Shown: positions 24,457 through 35,640 of the stretch, one piece after another
Numbering within the stretch: the first letter of the stretch is position 1
Layout: every line of letters starts with the position of its first letter
NCBI GenBank assembly: GCA_028386065.3
Contig: JAKUCV010003344.1
Location: 124,001 to 188,000 of the forward strand
Source of the DNA: Turnera subulata
Lineage: Eukaryota > Streptophyta > Magnoliopsida > Malpighiales > Passifloraceae
Length of the DNA stretch: 64,000 bases
Direction of reading: 5' to 3'
Program-made: the position numbers and the translations under genes
Notes under the pieces: generated by a model
What the model was told of the DNA's origin: nothing
Databases searched by the model: none
What the model saw: only the letters and a program-made list of their open reading frames with translations

Positions 24457-25413
24457 AGTTTTAAACACGTCCTTTCATATCGATAGAATCTTCTTCACCC
24501 TGGTTCTGCGTTTTCCAATGTTAGACTTGGAGTCTGTTCTGTTTTATGTTTAATGAGCGTCTGGATCTTTGCATCAAACTCGTATGTGTTTCCTTCTCTC
24601 CTTTTCCATCCTACTACTTGGCAGGAATACCTGCGCTTTGTAACAAAGTAGTACTATCCAACAAGTAGGCTATCTGAATCTTACATATGTATCCAATATA
24701 AACAAGTGAAATGAGCTGAGCTGCACAATAAAGTTTTCACTTCTGCCTTTACTTTCTCTCGATGAGTTTTACATTCTATAGATGAGAGATGTTATCACTG
24801 TGCCCTTTGGCTAATGTTTAGCAAGAAGCATATAATTAATTAAATGCTGATAAAAAAAAGAAGAGGCAATTCCTACCCCAAAAAAAAAAAACCAAACCAA
24901 TTAACAATCACCCGACGCAAATTGCAAACAATCTGTAGCGTTCCAGCCCCATGATTTATATACAAGGACTATTGTTTCGTACGAACATAAGATTAAAATA
25001 ATCATATTAACAATCATATTGTTTGAGAGGGTATTATATATTTAGCCCTCTTGCACTGCAACAACTACATGGTGACATCCAAAGAAGCTCCAAATCTTAC
25101 ATCAAATGAAAAACCATTGCACTCTTTATCAAATAAAAGGTACAATAAAAGACAACTCAAATATTTTCAGAAATGAGCTATTGCCCCCCAGTCGCCCTAA
25201 CCATATAACAAATCGGGAACCGTCAATAACTCGGAATACACTCAAGAAGTCAGCTTTACTCCGCATCCGGAAAAATCTAACGTGACTGCTTTAAATCAGC
25301 CAACAAAAGAAAGAATTACATTCAACAACCGTCGCTGTTCCTGTTAACCGACTCTAAAAAGGCATGATATTCCCTGCATTTATATATTGTTTGCTGTGAA
25401 ATACCGTATGATA
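24457..25413. other. Convergent intergenic region, 3' UTRs of GSTF and SWAP70-like genes
   Basis: The two genes face each other across about 950 bases. There are no ORFs or repeats of note. AATAAA at 24727-24732 fits the GST transcript. A-rich runs lie at 24849-24894. The end of the minus-strand transcript is not resolvable. Confidence 0.5.
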
Positions 25414-28400
25414 TCAATATGAAGACTGATGACCGTTGCTAGCGTCTTGCTCAGGATGATTATTTACAGGAGGGGTAACAACAGAAATATCCAAGCTCCT
25501 TCTTTCTGTCTCAGTGGCAACTTCTCGGACATCAGATATCCTCGAATCTGTTGCCTGGATATCATTCCATTCAGCATCTTCGATCGGCTGGCCGTTGGCT
25601 TGATCAACAGCTACGTGCACTACATTCTCACCAGAGGCTGGGACAGTCCTGGATACGCTAAGACAGGCTTTATCCACATTCTCTTCTGACGAATCCATGT
25701 GCTTAGTCAGGGGAAGTGTGCTGCTAGTAACATCAGAAGCTTCGCCCTTCTCCTCGAAAACCTGCTTTGTATCAACCTGCTGTCTGCTAAAAGAAAACAG
25801 TATAGTAAATCTGATGCGTTTAACATGTTGAGAAGTCCAAAATTAAAAAAGAGATCTAATATTCTTCCTTCTATGAACCTAAAAACTGCCCATGTGCACA
25901 CATCAGTTATGGTACAAAGGAGGAGCTGAGGTTGGCAAAGAGGGGAACCGGGAGATGAGCGTCAATCACACATAAAAGAAACTACTCCCAGCTTCCACAT
26001 GTAATACTAGAATAGTCTATTTACTGTCTAGCAAAGGATTCCAACAGGATAATTTCTGCGATCATTTTTATGACTGTCAATGCTTTTGCACCTCTAAACC
26101 ATGCTCCATGAGCATTCAATGGGTGTCGGATCATGCGAATATTATATTTGCCAAATATCTTACCGATCTTGGGTCTATTAGGATCTTTTGTCCCAAGAAC
26201 TTCTTGGGCATGTTTTCACAACATGTTTTTAAACAATAATAAAATGTCTAGCACGAAACAGTTACTTAAGGAATTCATCTCAAGTCAAGAGAGTTTTAAT
26301 TGATCTATCTTCCAAGAAAATGTCTTAAAATACCCCCACAATTGACATGCTTGGACGAGAAACATCGACAAAATAGTTTCACAAGAACTATCCCGACAAA
26401 TGTTAGTTCTAGAAATCCTTCTATGTTTTCTTTTAGCCTTTTAGAAATGATTCCAGCTGTTTACCAGTTTAGAGCAGGAAAATGAACCATTCGCATTGCC
26501 ATAGGCATTGATGAGGAACTCAACCAATTGCCTCCGTAATCCTTCAGGTAGATAAAGACAAAGCATCCTCCACGCTAAAGATAATATGCCTCCCACACTT
26601 TCAATTACCGATGAAAAACCCTCAAAGCTTGTTATACTGTTCAATCAAGTTTTCTGTTATATGTGGATGGCTATGACCTCAACACTGTAGTGGAAATTTT
26701 AATTTTTGATAATTTATGGATGTCGATGAGTAGTGGAGATGATTAACTAGAAAAACAATTTCGGGATTAAATCAACAAATCAATAGTTTGGTGCTCATCT
26801 TACATTAGACCGATACTTCCGGAGAACATTTTGTATTTCTCTCCAGACTTTACATGATAGTTACTTGATGAAATCCACAAGCACAACGGTACTTGGTTCC
26901 AAAGCTATGTTAAGCACAAGACAGGTCCACAGAGTGAAAAACAAGTCAAAACTCAACAATGATAGTCTTAAAGGGATAGGATGCCAGTACCTTTGAAGTT
27001 GTGCTTGTAACATGTTCACGTATGATAAAAGCTCCTGTTTTTCTTTCACAGCCACAGCCTCTTTCTGTGCAGCCTCTTTTATTCTAGCTTCAGCATCAGC
27101 TTCTGCAACCCTGACCTTTTCTTCTGCTCTAACAACAGCTGCTTCTAATATCACAGCACGCTCTCTAGCTTTTGCAATCTCAGTACGCCAGAAATGAGCC
27201 TCCTGAAGTGCAGAATCTCTCTGCTGGGTCAGTTGATCTTTTTCTTTACTTAAAGCTGCAACTCTTTCTTCAAACTCTTTCAACTAGATACGTGAATAAA
27301 CATAAATGTCAAAAACAAGCTGAAACGTCCAAACTCAGTTGCATGTGGGCATTACCATTCAACTAAGTAATCTCCAGTCAAATAAAAGATTCATCTAAAC
27401 ACCTCCAATCATTATCATCCTCCACCAACTTTAAATAGAAATGGTGAGGATAAGAGACAAACTCAGAAAAGGGGCATACTAAACAAGCTTCCTCTATAAG
27501 ATTCCTTTTGTTCTCTCCTCTCCTTTTCCATGTACAAGAGACACTATATTTTATAGAATGCATAAAGCAGCTGTTATGTATAACGAAATATCTTGGGGAA
27601 ACAATTGGTACCTTCAACTTTGAAGACTCCAGCTGCTGCTCGGAAGCTTTGGATATGCGCTCGATTTCAGCGCATGCAATCCTTCTTTGTTCATCCATGG
27701 TATGTGCTGCAGATGCAGCAGCCTCGGCAGCTTCAGCAGTCTCAGATAGTTTCTGCGCTATGTCTCTTATAGTTAAATCTCTTGCTCGAAGATCCCGAGC
27801 CAGATTCCGTAGTTCCTCATCCTTGACCCTCAATGTCTCCTGCAATTTATCCAACCATTCTCAATACGCAATGTTGACTCAAACTAGTTCCCTGGCAAAA
27901 TGTTACCAACATTTGGAAGCACCCAAATATAGGATATAACCGAAAACAAATGGTCGTTGCCAGTGAATATTCTGGGTCCAATGCATTTTTTTCCCTTTGA
28001 GATAGTTCAGATTATTAAGTTTGTATCATTCAAATAAATTGGTGTTATCGATATGGGTTTTCCTCAAACCTGGTAAAAGTTTTCTACGTAATTCTATTTC
28101 CAGCTACTTCTTTATTCTTCCAAAAAATTCGAATCAAAATCTTACACAACAGGAGAGATAACACTCTTATTCAGGGTTATAAAAGTTGACTTTCCAAGTG
28201 TATTGATGGTGGAGACATAATACCATACTTTTGGAATACGAAGGCTTCAAACTGCAATGTGGCAGCAGCTACCCTGTTTCACTGTTGATGGTCAACTTAA
28301 GTGGAAACATCTACCAAAGATAATTTTTTCCACAAAATGAAGAAGGCATGCCAGAATACCAATGACAAGGGGAAAAAGGTACTGAATAGTTTGGCATGCA

Positions 28401-31400
28401 TAAGAAGCACTAAACTAAAGCCCCATGCAAGGGTAACGTTGTTCTTCTGGGGCTACAAGACTTTCAGAGCTACAGATGGAAACTCCGCAAGGTTTCAATC
28501 TCAAGGGGCAGTTTAACAAAAATTATTGAAATTAGAAACTCAAAAGACAAATGAAATTGACAAAAAACATTTGAGGGAAATTTTTTAATCTGCATTACTA
28601 ACAATATCAAGGTGGAAGAGCTTCATAAGATGAAGACCAAAATAGAAGGCATTTGACATTAACACTCAGATGCATATGCATCCATGGCTTGGTACCGACC
28701 AGGTCATTCCTCTTTCAGTGGTACAAAATACAACCACATTGCAAGTACCACAAGATATATTATTGATTAGTCTTCCAGAAATGGGAAATTAAAGAAGTGT
28801 GAATGCTCAGACGAGTATTAAAAGACACATTGAAAGTGCAAATTTCAGATGTACCTTCATAATTGCAAGATCATCCATTGGACCATCAACAGTCCTGTCA
28901 GTCGCCATTCCTAAAGCATTCTTCAAGGATATCTGCATTGCTGCTTCAATTTCTTTAGAGCATTCTTGAGCAGTTGAGTTGGCAGCAGCAACTACAGTCG
29001 CAACAGTGCCCAATTTTGCAGAACCATTCCCACTTAAGGAATTTACAGCTTCTTTATGGGCCTTTAGAACAAGCTGAGTTGCGCTGATTGTTGGAAGGCC
29101 AAATAAATTAAAATGTGATTAGGAAGGCAATGCAATAATAATGTAATTAGATGTCATCATGGGGAATGAAACAAAATGCAACCATATGATCCTATTATTA
29201 GGAGAATTCATTTCCTGTGCTAAAACAAGATCTGCTTAATAGCAAGAGAATCGTATGCAAAAGAAACATAAGAAAATTAAATATAATTTATTTTACACAC
29301 AAAAGAAAGTAAGTAATCGTGAATTAAAAAAGAGGACAAAATAGTCACCCGGGCCCGGTCATTCCCCCCTCGGAAAAGAAAAGAACGAAGGGAGACGGCT
29401 CTTGGTAAGAACCGTTACAGACACCCAATGTATTCTGCCATTGTATTCCTGGAAGAACCCATGCCTCACAAACGTCCAAACTCTTGGACTCTTACTGTTC
29501 AGACGATCACTAGTTCTATTCACTTGATTTTAGACAGAAGTGTTTCAAGCAGGCTATAGCAGCGAAGGCATGCAATTCAGCCACTTGGATAACAGGTTGA
29601 GGTTTTTAACTTTGTGGAAGGAGAGATATTTCACTAAAAGAGATAAATATCAAGAGAAAAAGTATTGCTAGTGTAACAATAATGTTCCACCAGGCATGCA
29701 ATTGCTATTCACTCAATTGTAGGATGAAAATCTTAGTTTTATAGCTCTGTGATGTAGGGGTTGCAATATTTTGGAAACATGCAAAGCAGTTATTCATTTT
29801 ACAACTACGAGAAGATCAGAACTCAGAACTAGCATAACTAAGCTAAAAGGTCCTATACACATCCCAACAGTTTCAACAGGAAAATGAGCTCCCATCTAAT
29901 CCATCATGGCCATGGGAATAGCAACTCAAAAGGATATCTGCACCTTTACTAGAATGCCTCTGTGTTGGTACCAGTATAAATGACATGGCACCTGCACTCA
30001 AAATCCCTGACATTGACAAAGTAGGAACATCTGTCTCAATCCTTGGTAAGATCGTGCAGTTCAGTGGCCAGGTCGTGATATTATGCATGACATCAGAGAT
30101 TCATAGAAACAGGAGTAGCTCTCTCAGTGACCAGACTACAATATTCTCTGAAATTACTGTGACCAGTTCTTTCCAAGATCTTGCAGATTTTGGAAGGTGG
30201 CGCCAAGATAGAAAAAATACCAAGACAACACCAGACTCCATAAGGCTAATACTAGTGTTCATAGGCAAAGGGTTGATAAGGATGAAAAGCATGTCTATTT
30301 GCACTTGATTTTTTAAGGTAAGATTCACAATCTCTAGGGTAGCTGTAGAATTAGAGACTGGTTGCTAGCACTTCTTAGTAAGTATTTTACTAGGTCTGAA
30401 TTATCAGTTTGGGAGAAATAAAGTTTCAGAAGTAATTTTGAGACAAGGAATCCAATTCCTTGAAAATTATTTGTAATGCTTGTTGGAATACATTGATGAA
30501 TAATTTCAGATGATTTAGGTGCTTTTTACAGTTCTGGATCGCTATCTCATCCTAAGGTCTGAATCATTAGCCCCCTAGATGCAACGCTTACGATTTTATC
30601 TTTGCTAACGCATTAAACAATACTGCAGAGTACTGATAAATAAATAATTTCACAGAGATGTCACACCGAAAACAACCTCAGAACCATCATATCATTGTCC
30701 AGTAGCATGATTGCAAAAGCGGCATAAGTTAAGACAAGTTTCAGAAACAAGCATTGACTGCGACGACATTCAGGGAAGGACAAGGATTCCGATTTTTTTT
30801 TTTTTTTAAAAAAGGAAGTAATACAATGAGAAAACAGCATTGTAGAGGGCATAGTATGAAGGGGAAAACTTACTGTAAAGTTGCGACCCATGCTCTTGCT
30901 GCTCCGGGAGTCTCTGCGCAGAGAAAATAATCTTTCTTCTGCGGAGTACCGATATCTAAGAAAGAGTTAAGAATGGCATCTTTGCCATAACAAGCTTATC
31001 TCAACTGATGAATAAGAAGGAAAAATAGCAAAGGAAGGAAGGGAAATAAATGAGGTGAGCATGGATACAGAAACAGCAGCCGTCATACTTTGGGAGCCCA
31101 CTTAACGACCCACACAGAGAAAAGGGAGAGAGGCGTCAGTGAATCAGCATGGAAAGAAAGAGCAGGATGCATGGGGGAGGGGGAGGGAGAGGGAAGAAAG
31201 CAGAACTTACTGGAAGTTGACAGGAGAAATCGTGATGGTGCTATTTGCATCAAAGATGAGTGTTCCCTTCACAGTGGGTTCATTTCTCCTCGTCCTAGTG
31301 CAAGTAGAGAGAGACAAGGGGGGTGAAAAGAATAAATAAGCACAGTCAGTAGACAGGAAAGGAAAGGAAAGGAGAGGAGAGGAGAACAGAGAGAAAGGAA

Positions 31401-31801
31401 CTTACTTGTACTCCATCTTCCCGGTGGTGGGGTCTAAAATCACCCATCGTTCATTCCACTTCCTGAGCTGTTAAGAGCAAAAGGAAATGAATCAGCAGCA
31501 GCAGCAGACTCATTCCAATAATTGACGATACGCGTCGAATTTAAAAATTGAAAAAAAAAAATGGATGATTTGAACGGAGGAAGGGAGAAGAAGAATTGGA
31601 TGGGTTACTTACAGTTTCGGATCGCTTGAGGAGTGGGCCCTGCAACAAGCTCCTGCCAGAACCGGAGGCCAATTGGCGCTTGATCTTCTCCAAGCTATTC
31701 TCCGCTACTGCTTTCTGCCAAATTGTTTTGAATGATCATTTTTGGCTTCTTAATTCGATTTATAATAAATAAAATGAAACCACAAAGAAAAGAAACCAAA
31801 C

Positions 31802-31832
<31 letters not shown>

Positions 31833-31890
31833 CTGCAAGTGAAAGAGATTGAGAGAGACTGACCGGAGAAGAAGCTCCATTAGAGTCCAT
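25414..31890 (-). CDS. Plant SWAP70-like PH domain and coiled-coil protein (10 exons)
   Basis: Exons in transcript order: 31864-31890, 31613-31714, 31406-31467, 31211-31294, 31069-31100, 30874-30955, 28855-29083, 27612-27839, 26991-27283, 25414-25783. All have GT-AG borders and matching phases and encode 502 residues. A PH domain spans about residues 34-140 (GPLLKRSETLRKWNERWVIL at the start, KKDYFLCAETPGAARAWV near its end). Residues about 200-385 form a long coiled coil (LRVKDEELRNLARDLRARDL, AEAAEAAASAAHTMDEQRR, RAEEKVRVAEADAEARIKEA). The Ser/Thr-rich tail is likely disordered. Rice SWAP70A acts as a Rac/Rop exchange factor in immunity, and PH domains bind phosphoinositides; the same role here is inference. 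Exon 5 is only 32 bases. Introns 1-3 and the promoter carry GA, TA and GGAAA microsatellites. Confidence 0.92.
31801..31835. repeat. (TA)n(GA)n microsatellite in SWAP70-like intron 1
   Basis: A TA run of about 9 units passes directly into a GA run within the first intron. A compound dinucleotide repeat of this type is probably length-variable. Confidence 0.85.
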
Positions 31891-32675
31891 GAGGATGGAT
31901 GGATGGATGGATGTTGTAGATCAAATTTTGTAAATTAATGCTTTATAACAATAATTTGGATATCAAGAATAATAGAGAGAGAGAGAGAGAGAGAGAGAGT
32001 CTAGCAAACAGAGGAGGTAGGAAGAAGGAATAACAAGGGTGGTGGACTCTGTGGCGACATTGAAGAAGAAGAAGAAGAGCAGAAGAAACAATAAAGAAAA
32101 GGCTGTTAGGTTTGTTTGTTGGACTTTCAGGTAATCCAGCAGTCGCCCCCCTCCCTCCCTCCCTGTTGATTCCTCCTTTTTTTTTTTTCTTTCCTTTTTA
32201 ATTTTGGGGTCAAAAACTACATAATTGACTTGGAGATTAAAAAGATAGTAATGTAATTACTTTGCACTTAAAGCACAAATCTGGGGTCAAATTGATGACA
32301 TTTTTGCTTGTTTGGTATCAATTCGAATTCAATCGAATTCCATTTTGGATATTTTTACTACCAATAGACATTGAATTCATTTCACAAATGCAGGGTTAAA
32401 CTAATCATATTAACAGAACAATAATTCTAGAGTTACTAAGTATTTTTTGCTAAGAGAGTCTTACAAACATATGTGGCATGTGTACATTGGATGGTTTTAT
32501 TACTTTTCCACATCACCTTTTTTTTCATTTATTATTTCTAAAATTAATTTTTTTTTCAATTACAAACATTCGTTTAGTAGAAGAACCCAACTATAACCTT
32601 GTCCTCGCAGTCATGAGTCCATTGCGTTTTGTGATTGATTTTTCCACAAATAAATATTTGTTAATTAAGAATTAA
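31891..32675 (-). promoter_or_regulatory. SWAP70-like promoter and leader, with (GATG)n and (GA)n
   Basis: Just upstream of the start codon are four GATG units (31891-31912), then a (GA)n of about 12 units (31975-32000). On the sense strand this gives a CT-rich leader, common in plant promoters. Farther out (32100-32670) is T-rich intergenic sequence without a gene. Confidence 0.4.
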
Positions 32676-32747
32676 GGGTCCATAGCTCAGTGGTAGAGCA
32701 ATTGACTGCAGATCAATAGGTCACCGGTTCGAACGCGGTTGGGCCCT
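32676..32747 (+). tRNA. tRNA-Cys (anticodon GCA), with one T-stem mismatch
   Basis: This 72-base sequence folds as a cloverleaf. The acceptor GGGTCCA pairs with TGGGCCC (one G-T) plus discriminator T. The D arm contains AGCTCAGTGGTAGAGC. The anticodon stem ATTGA/TCAAT is perfect with loop CTGCAGA, so the anticodon is GCA (Cys). The T arm is ACCGG-TTCGAAC-GCGGT: the base at the position of invariant C61 is G, so the universal G53-C61 pair becomes G-G. Five T (32747-32751) follow as a Pol III terminator. There is no intron. The mismatch also alters the B box, so function is uncertain. Confidence 0.85.
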
Positions 32748-33014
32748 TTTTCACGATGTTGTTATTACTATTTTTTCTGTGCAAGCTTTAAGTTTTTTTT
32801 TTTTATTATTTTTGTTAAAGAAAGAATGTACCTTTTTTTTTCCTGATATTATGTTTTTATGTGAACAAACTTATGTTCTTTTTTATTATTTTTGTTAAAG
32901 AAAGAATGAGGTATACCCATTATGGCTTCAATGTTTAGATTGCTAGCTTATGACTATCTACTTGAAATGCCAATAAAAGAATTGACCCATCTAATGTGAT
33001 TGTTAAAAACCAAA
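32748..33014. repeat. Spacer with a 28-bp direct repeat
   Basis: The segment TTTATTATTTTTGTTAAAG plus AAAGAATG occurs near 32801-32828 and again near 32881-32908, 80 bases apart. It looks like a small local duplication. No gene is present. The Gypsy target duplication begins at 33015. Confidence 0.6.
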
Positions 33015-33019
33015 GCAAT

Positions 33020-35605
33020 TGAAGCGCCCCGATCCGTATTTACCGTACACAGTAAACACGTGCCGAAACTATTCTTATTGATAGAACAGATAGTACATCG
33101 CAGTCAAAATACTACATAGTAAATCCAAATACAGCAAAGATCCCAGACATCATCTGTCACCCACACTCGGAGACCATTATTCAATCCACACAAACTAGCT
33201 CAACAGCAGCAACATATTCCAGTATAAACAACATCATAAGCCACATAGGAAAGCAGCAACACAACAACATATATAACACAGCAGCGAAAGACTTATATGC
33301 ACATGCAACGGAGATATGGATCCGGAGTCAGGTGGAGAGGAAAGCAGCAGCCATCGAACGTCATACCTGAACTACGAAACAACTTAACCTACGGGATGAA
33401 ACCCCGCAGGCGAGGGGTGAGTCCAAAGTGCTCACCGCGAAGGATAAACAAAGATATGCAGTCAACCATAATACTTTCGAAGTAAACACAGACAAACACA
33501 ACACAAAGATTCTACTAAAGTATGACTGAGCCAAGACCAAAAGAATATTTATTATTATTACAAATTTTATCTTCCGGGCCCCTGTCACTGGACAAGCTAG
33601 GGTCGTACCTGGTTATTAACTAATTCCGGATTCCAGGCCAAAACACAATCCGGGATCAACATCCCAACAACAACCAATCCGGGATCAACATCCCCAATAT
33701 CCAAACCAAACCGGCCATGACACCACAGAACTAGCCTCTAACCATCTAGTCGTATCACTACTTTCCACGTGACAATTAAATCATCATCTCAAATTCAGTC
33801 CAATTCCATTACTCTTTCATCAATTATCCATCTTTCTATTATCTCAGATTATTCCACAGACCGAACCATCAACAGACTCATAACATCATATATTCACAGT
33901 TATCAGTTCAACATTAATCTCAATACAACATCCACAAGACCAATCACAATCCAACAACAGCAACAACAATATCCATAGCAATTAAATAACTAACAATGAT
34001 CATCTCAGCAGTTCAATCAAACAACGAAAACATACACAGTATTACGGGCACATATTCAAGGTTATCCATCCTCACCTTAGCCGATTATCAATTTTGGAAA
34101 TGCCCCACAGACTCCAAGTCCGGTTCCTCAGGTATCTGCTCGTTATCAACTCCTATATCAAACAAATTATATGCACACATAAGTGATATGCAAATGTCAT
34201 GCTAGTACTGTATACCAAAAAATAAATACTAACTCGTCTCGGTTACTGCCTCGGGTTATTTCCTTTATCATCATAATTCACCATTTATTTTCAAGTGTCA
34301 AAATACCATACTATACTTATACCCGGATATTATTCCGGTATTTTATTACCTTGATAATATCCTTTCCATAATTATTTTCCTCAAAATAATTATTATTTAT
34401 CATATATAATATACTTTTCCTAAAAATATTATTTCTACCAATTATAAGCCTTATTATCTTTTTCTCCATTTAATTCCCTTTTTCCAGATTTAATTTCTCT
34501 TTTTTTTTTATTTAAATCAGACTGGGCCAAAATAGTGCAGCCCAAATCACTGCATAGACCCAACCCAACCCCACAGAGGAGCCTAGGTACAGGCCTATGC
34601 AGATGGCCCAACTGCACCCAAGCCCACCAGTCTAGCCCTCAACATCTCGGCCCACAAGCGCGACCCACGACCCGTCGGGTCAACCCGTCCACAACTCAAC
34701 CGGGTCATCAACAACCATGGTCTGCAGCTCACCTGCAGCGCCGACGACTTGGCAAAGGCAACGCGGAGGAGGCATCGCCGGAGATGCGAGCGTGGCGTCG
34801 AGGTAGATGACGGCGGGGCGAGATGCAGCGGCAGCAACTCGGACGCGTCGGCTGTAGTGGTCGTGTGCGAGGAGGACGGCGTCGGCTGCGACTTCGACTT
34901 GGAGCGACGAGAAGGAAAGGGAGGGGAAGGAAGGCGGCTGGTGGTGATGACGAGCTGGTGGTCTCGGCTGGTGATTGGTGGTGGCGGTAGGAGAGGAAAA
35001 AGATGAAGATGGGGTGTTGGGGTTGTTACCCAAACGGCACAGTTTTGTGTGTAGGTGTTTCCTTCTTTTTTTTTTTTTTTTCAGGTTCCTCAGGTAGTAT
35101 GCAGTAGGTAGTTTGAGTTTGCAGCAGAAGGTTTGCAGGAGAAATTTAGCAGAGAAGAAAGGATGGTGGTGATGATGTGAAGGCATGCAGAAGAAACACA
35201 GGTTTAAGGCAGACAGAACATTGGTGAAGCACGGGCAAGGTACTGGCAATGCACGGGTAACACTAGCAGCTCACAAGTTTCACAGTGGGAGGCAGCTGCA
35301 TAAATCAATTATGCAGTCGTGTCCCGTCGGGACCAAAAAATAACCATTATACCCTCTTGACTTTATTTCTGGTCCGATAATTCGGGGTTAAACCTGACTT
35401 TTCTGAAGATTCCTGGACCCAAAAAATTCCAACTTGGTCCGAAAAATCCGCAGAAAAATTCCGAACGTGGGACAGGACTCGGTTTCGGAATCCGATGCAC
35501 AAATTACCATAAATTAATTACCCAAGATTAATTTTAATGGTAAATAACTGTATAAAAACTTTTACGGTACCGGTAAAAATGCGAAAAATTACCCGGGCTG
35601 TTACA
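33020..35605 (-). repeat. 3' LTR of the 33020 Gypsy element
   Basis: 2586 bp with TG...CA ends. Near 33650-33690 it has two copies of an 18-mer CCGGGATCAACATCCC-type unit, where the partner LTR has three. A GC-rich part (34620-35000) creates ORF-like frames that are not genes. Confidence 0.95.
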
Positions 35606-35640
35606 GCCTACCCACCTTAAAAGAATTTCGTCCTCGAAAT

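Noticed and set aside
29985..30328. ORFs on both strands within SWAP70-like intron 6
   Set aside because: They lie inside a large intron with no homology seen; probably chance.
34680..35249. Long minus-strand ORF in the Gypsy 3' LTR (and its counterpart near 42128-42472)
   Set aside because: It lies entirely in LTR sequence, is low-complexity and GC-driven, and differs in frame between the two LTRs.
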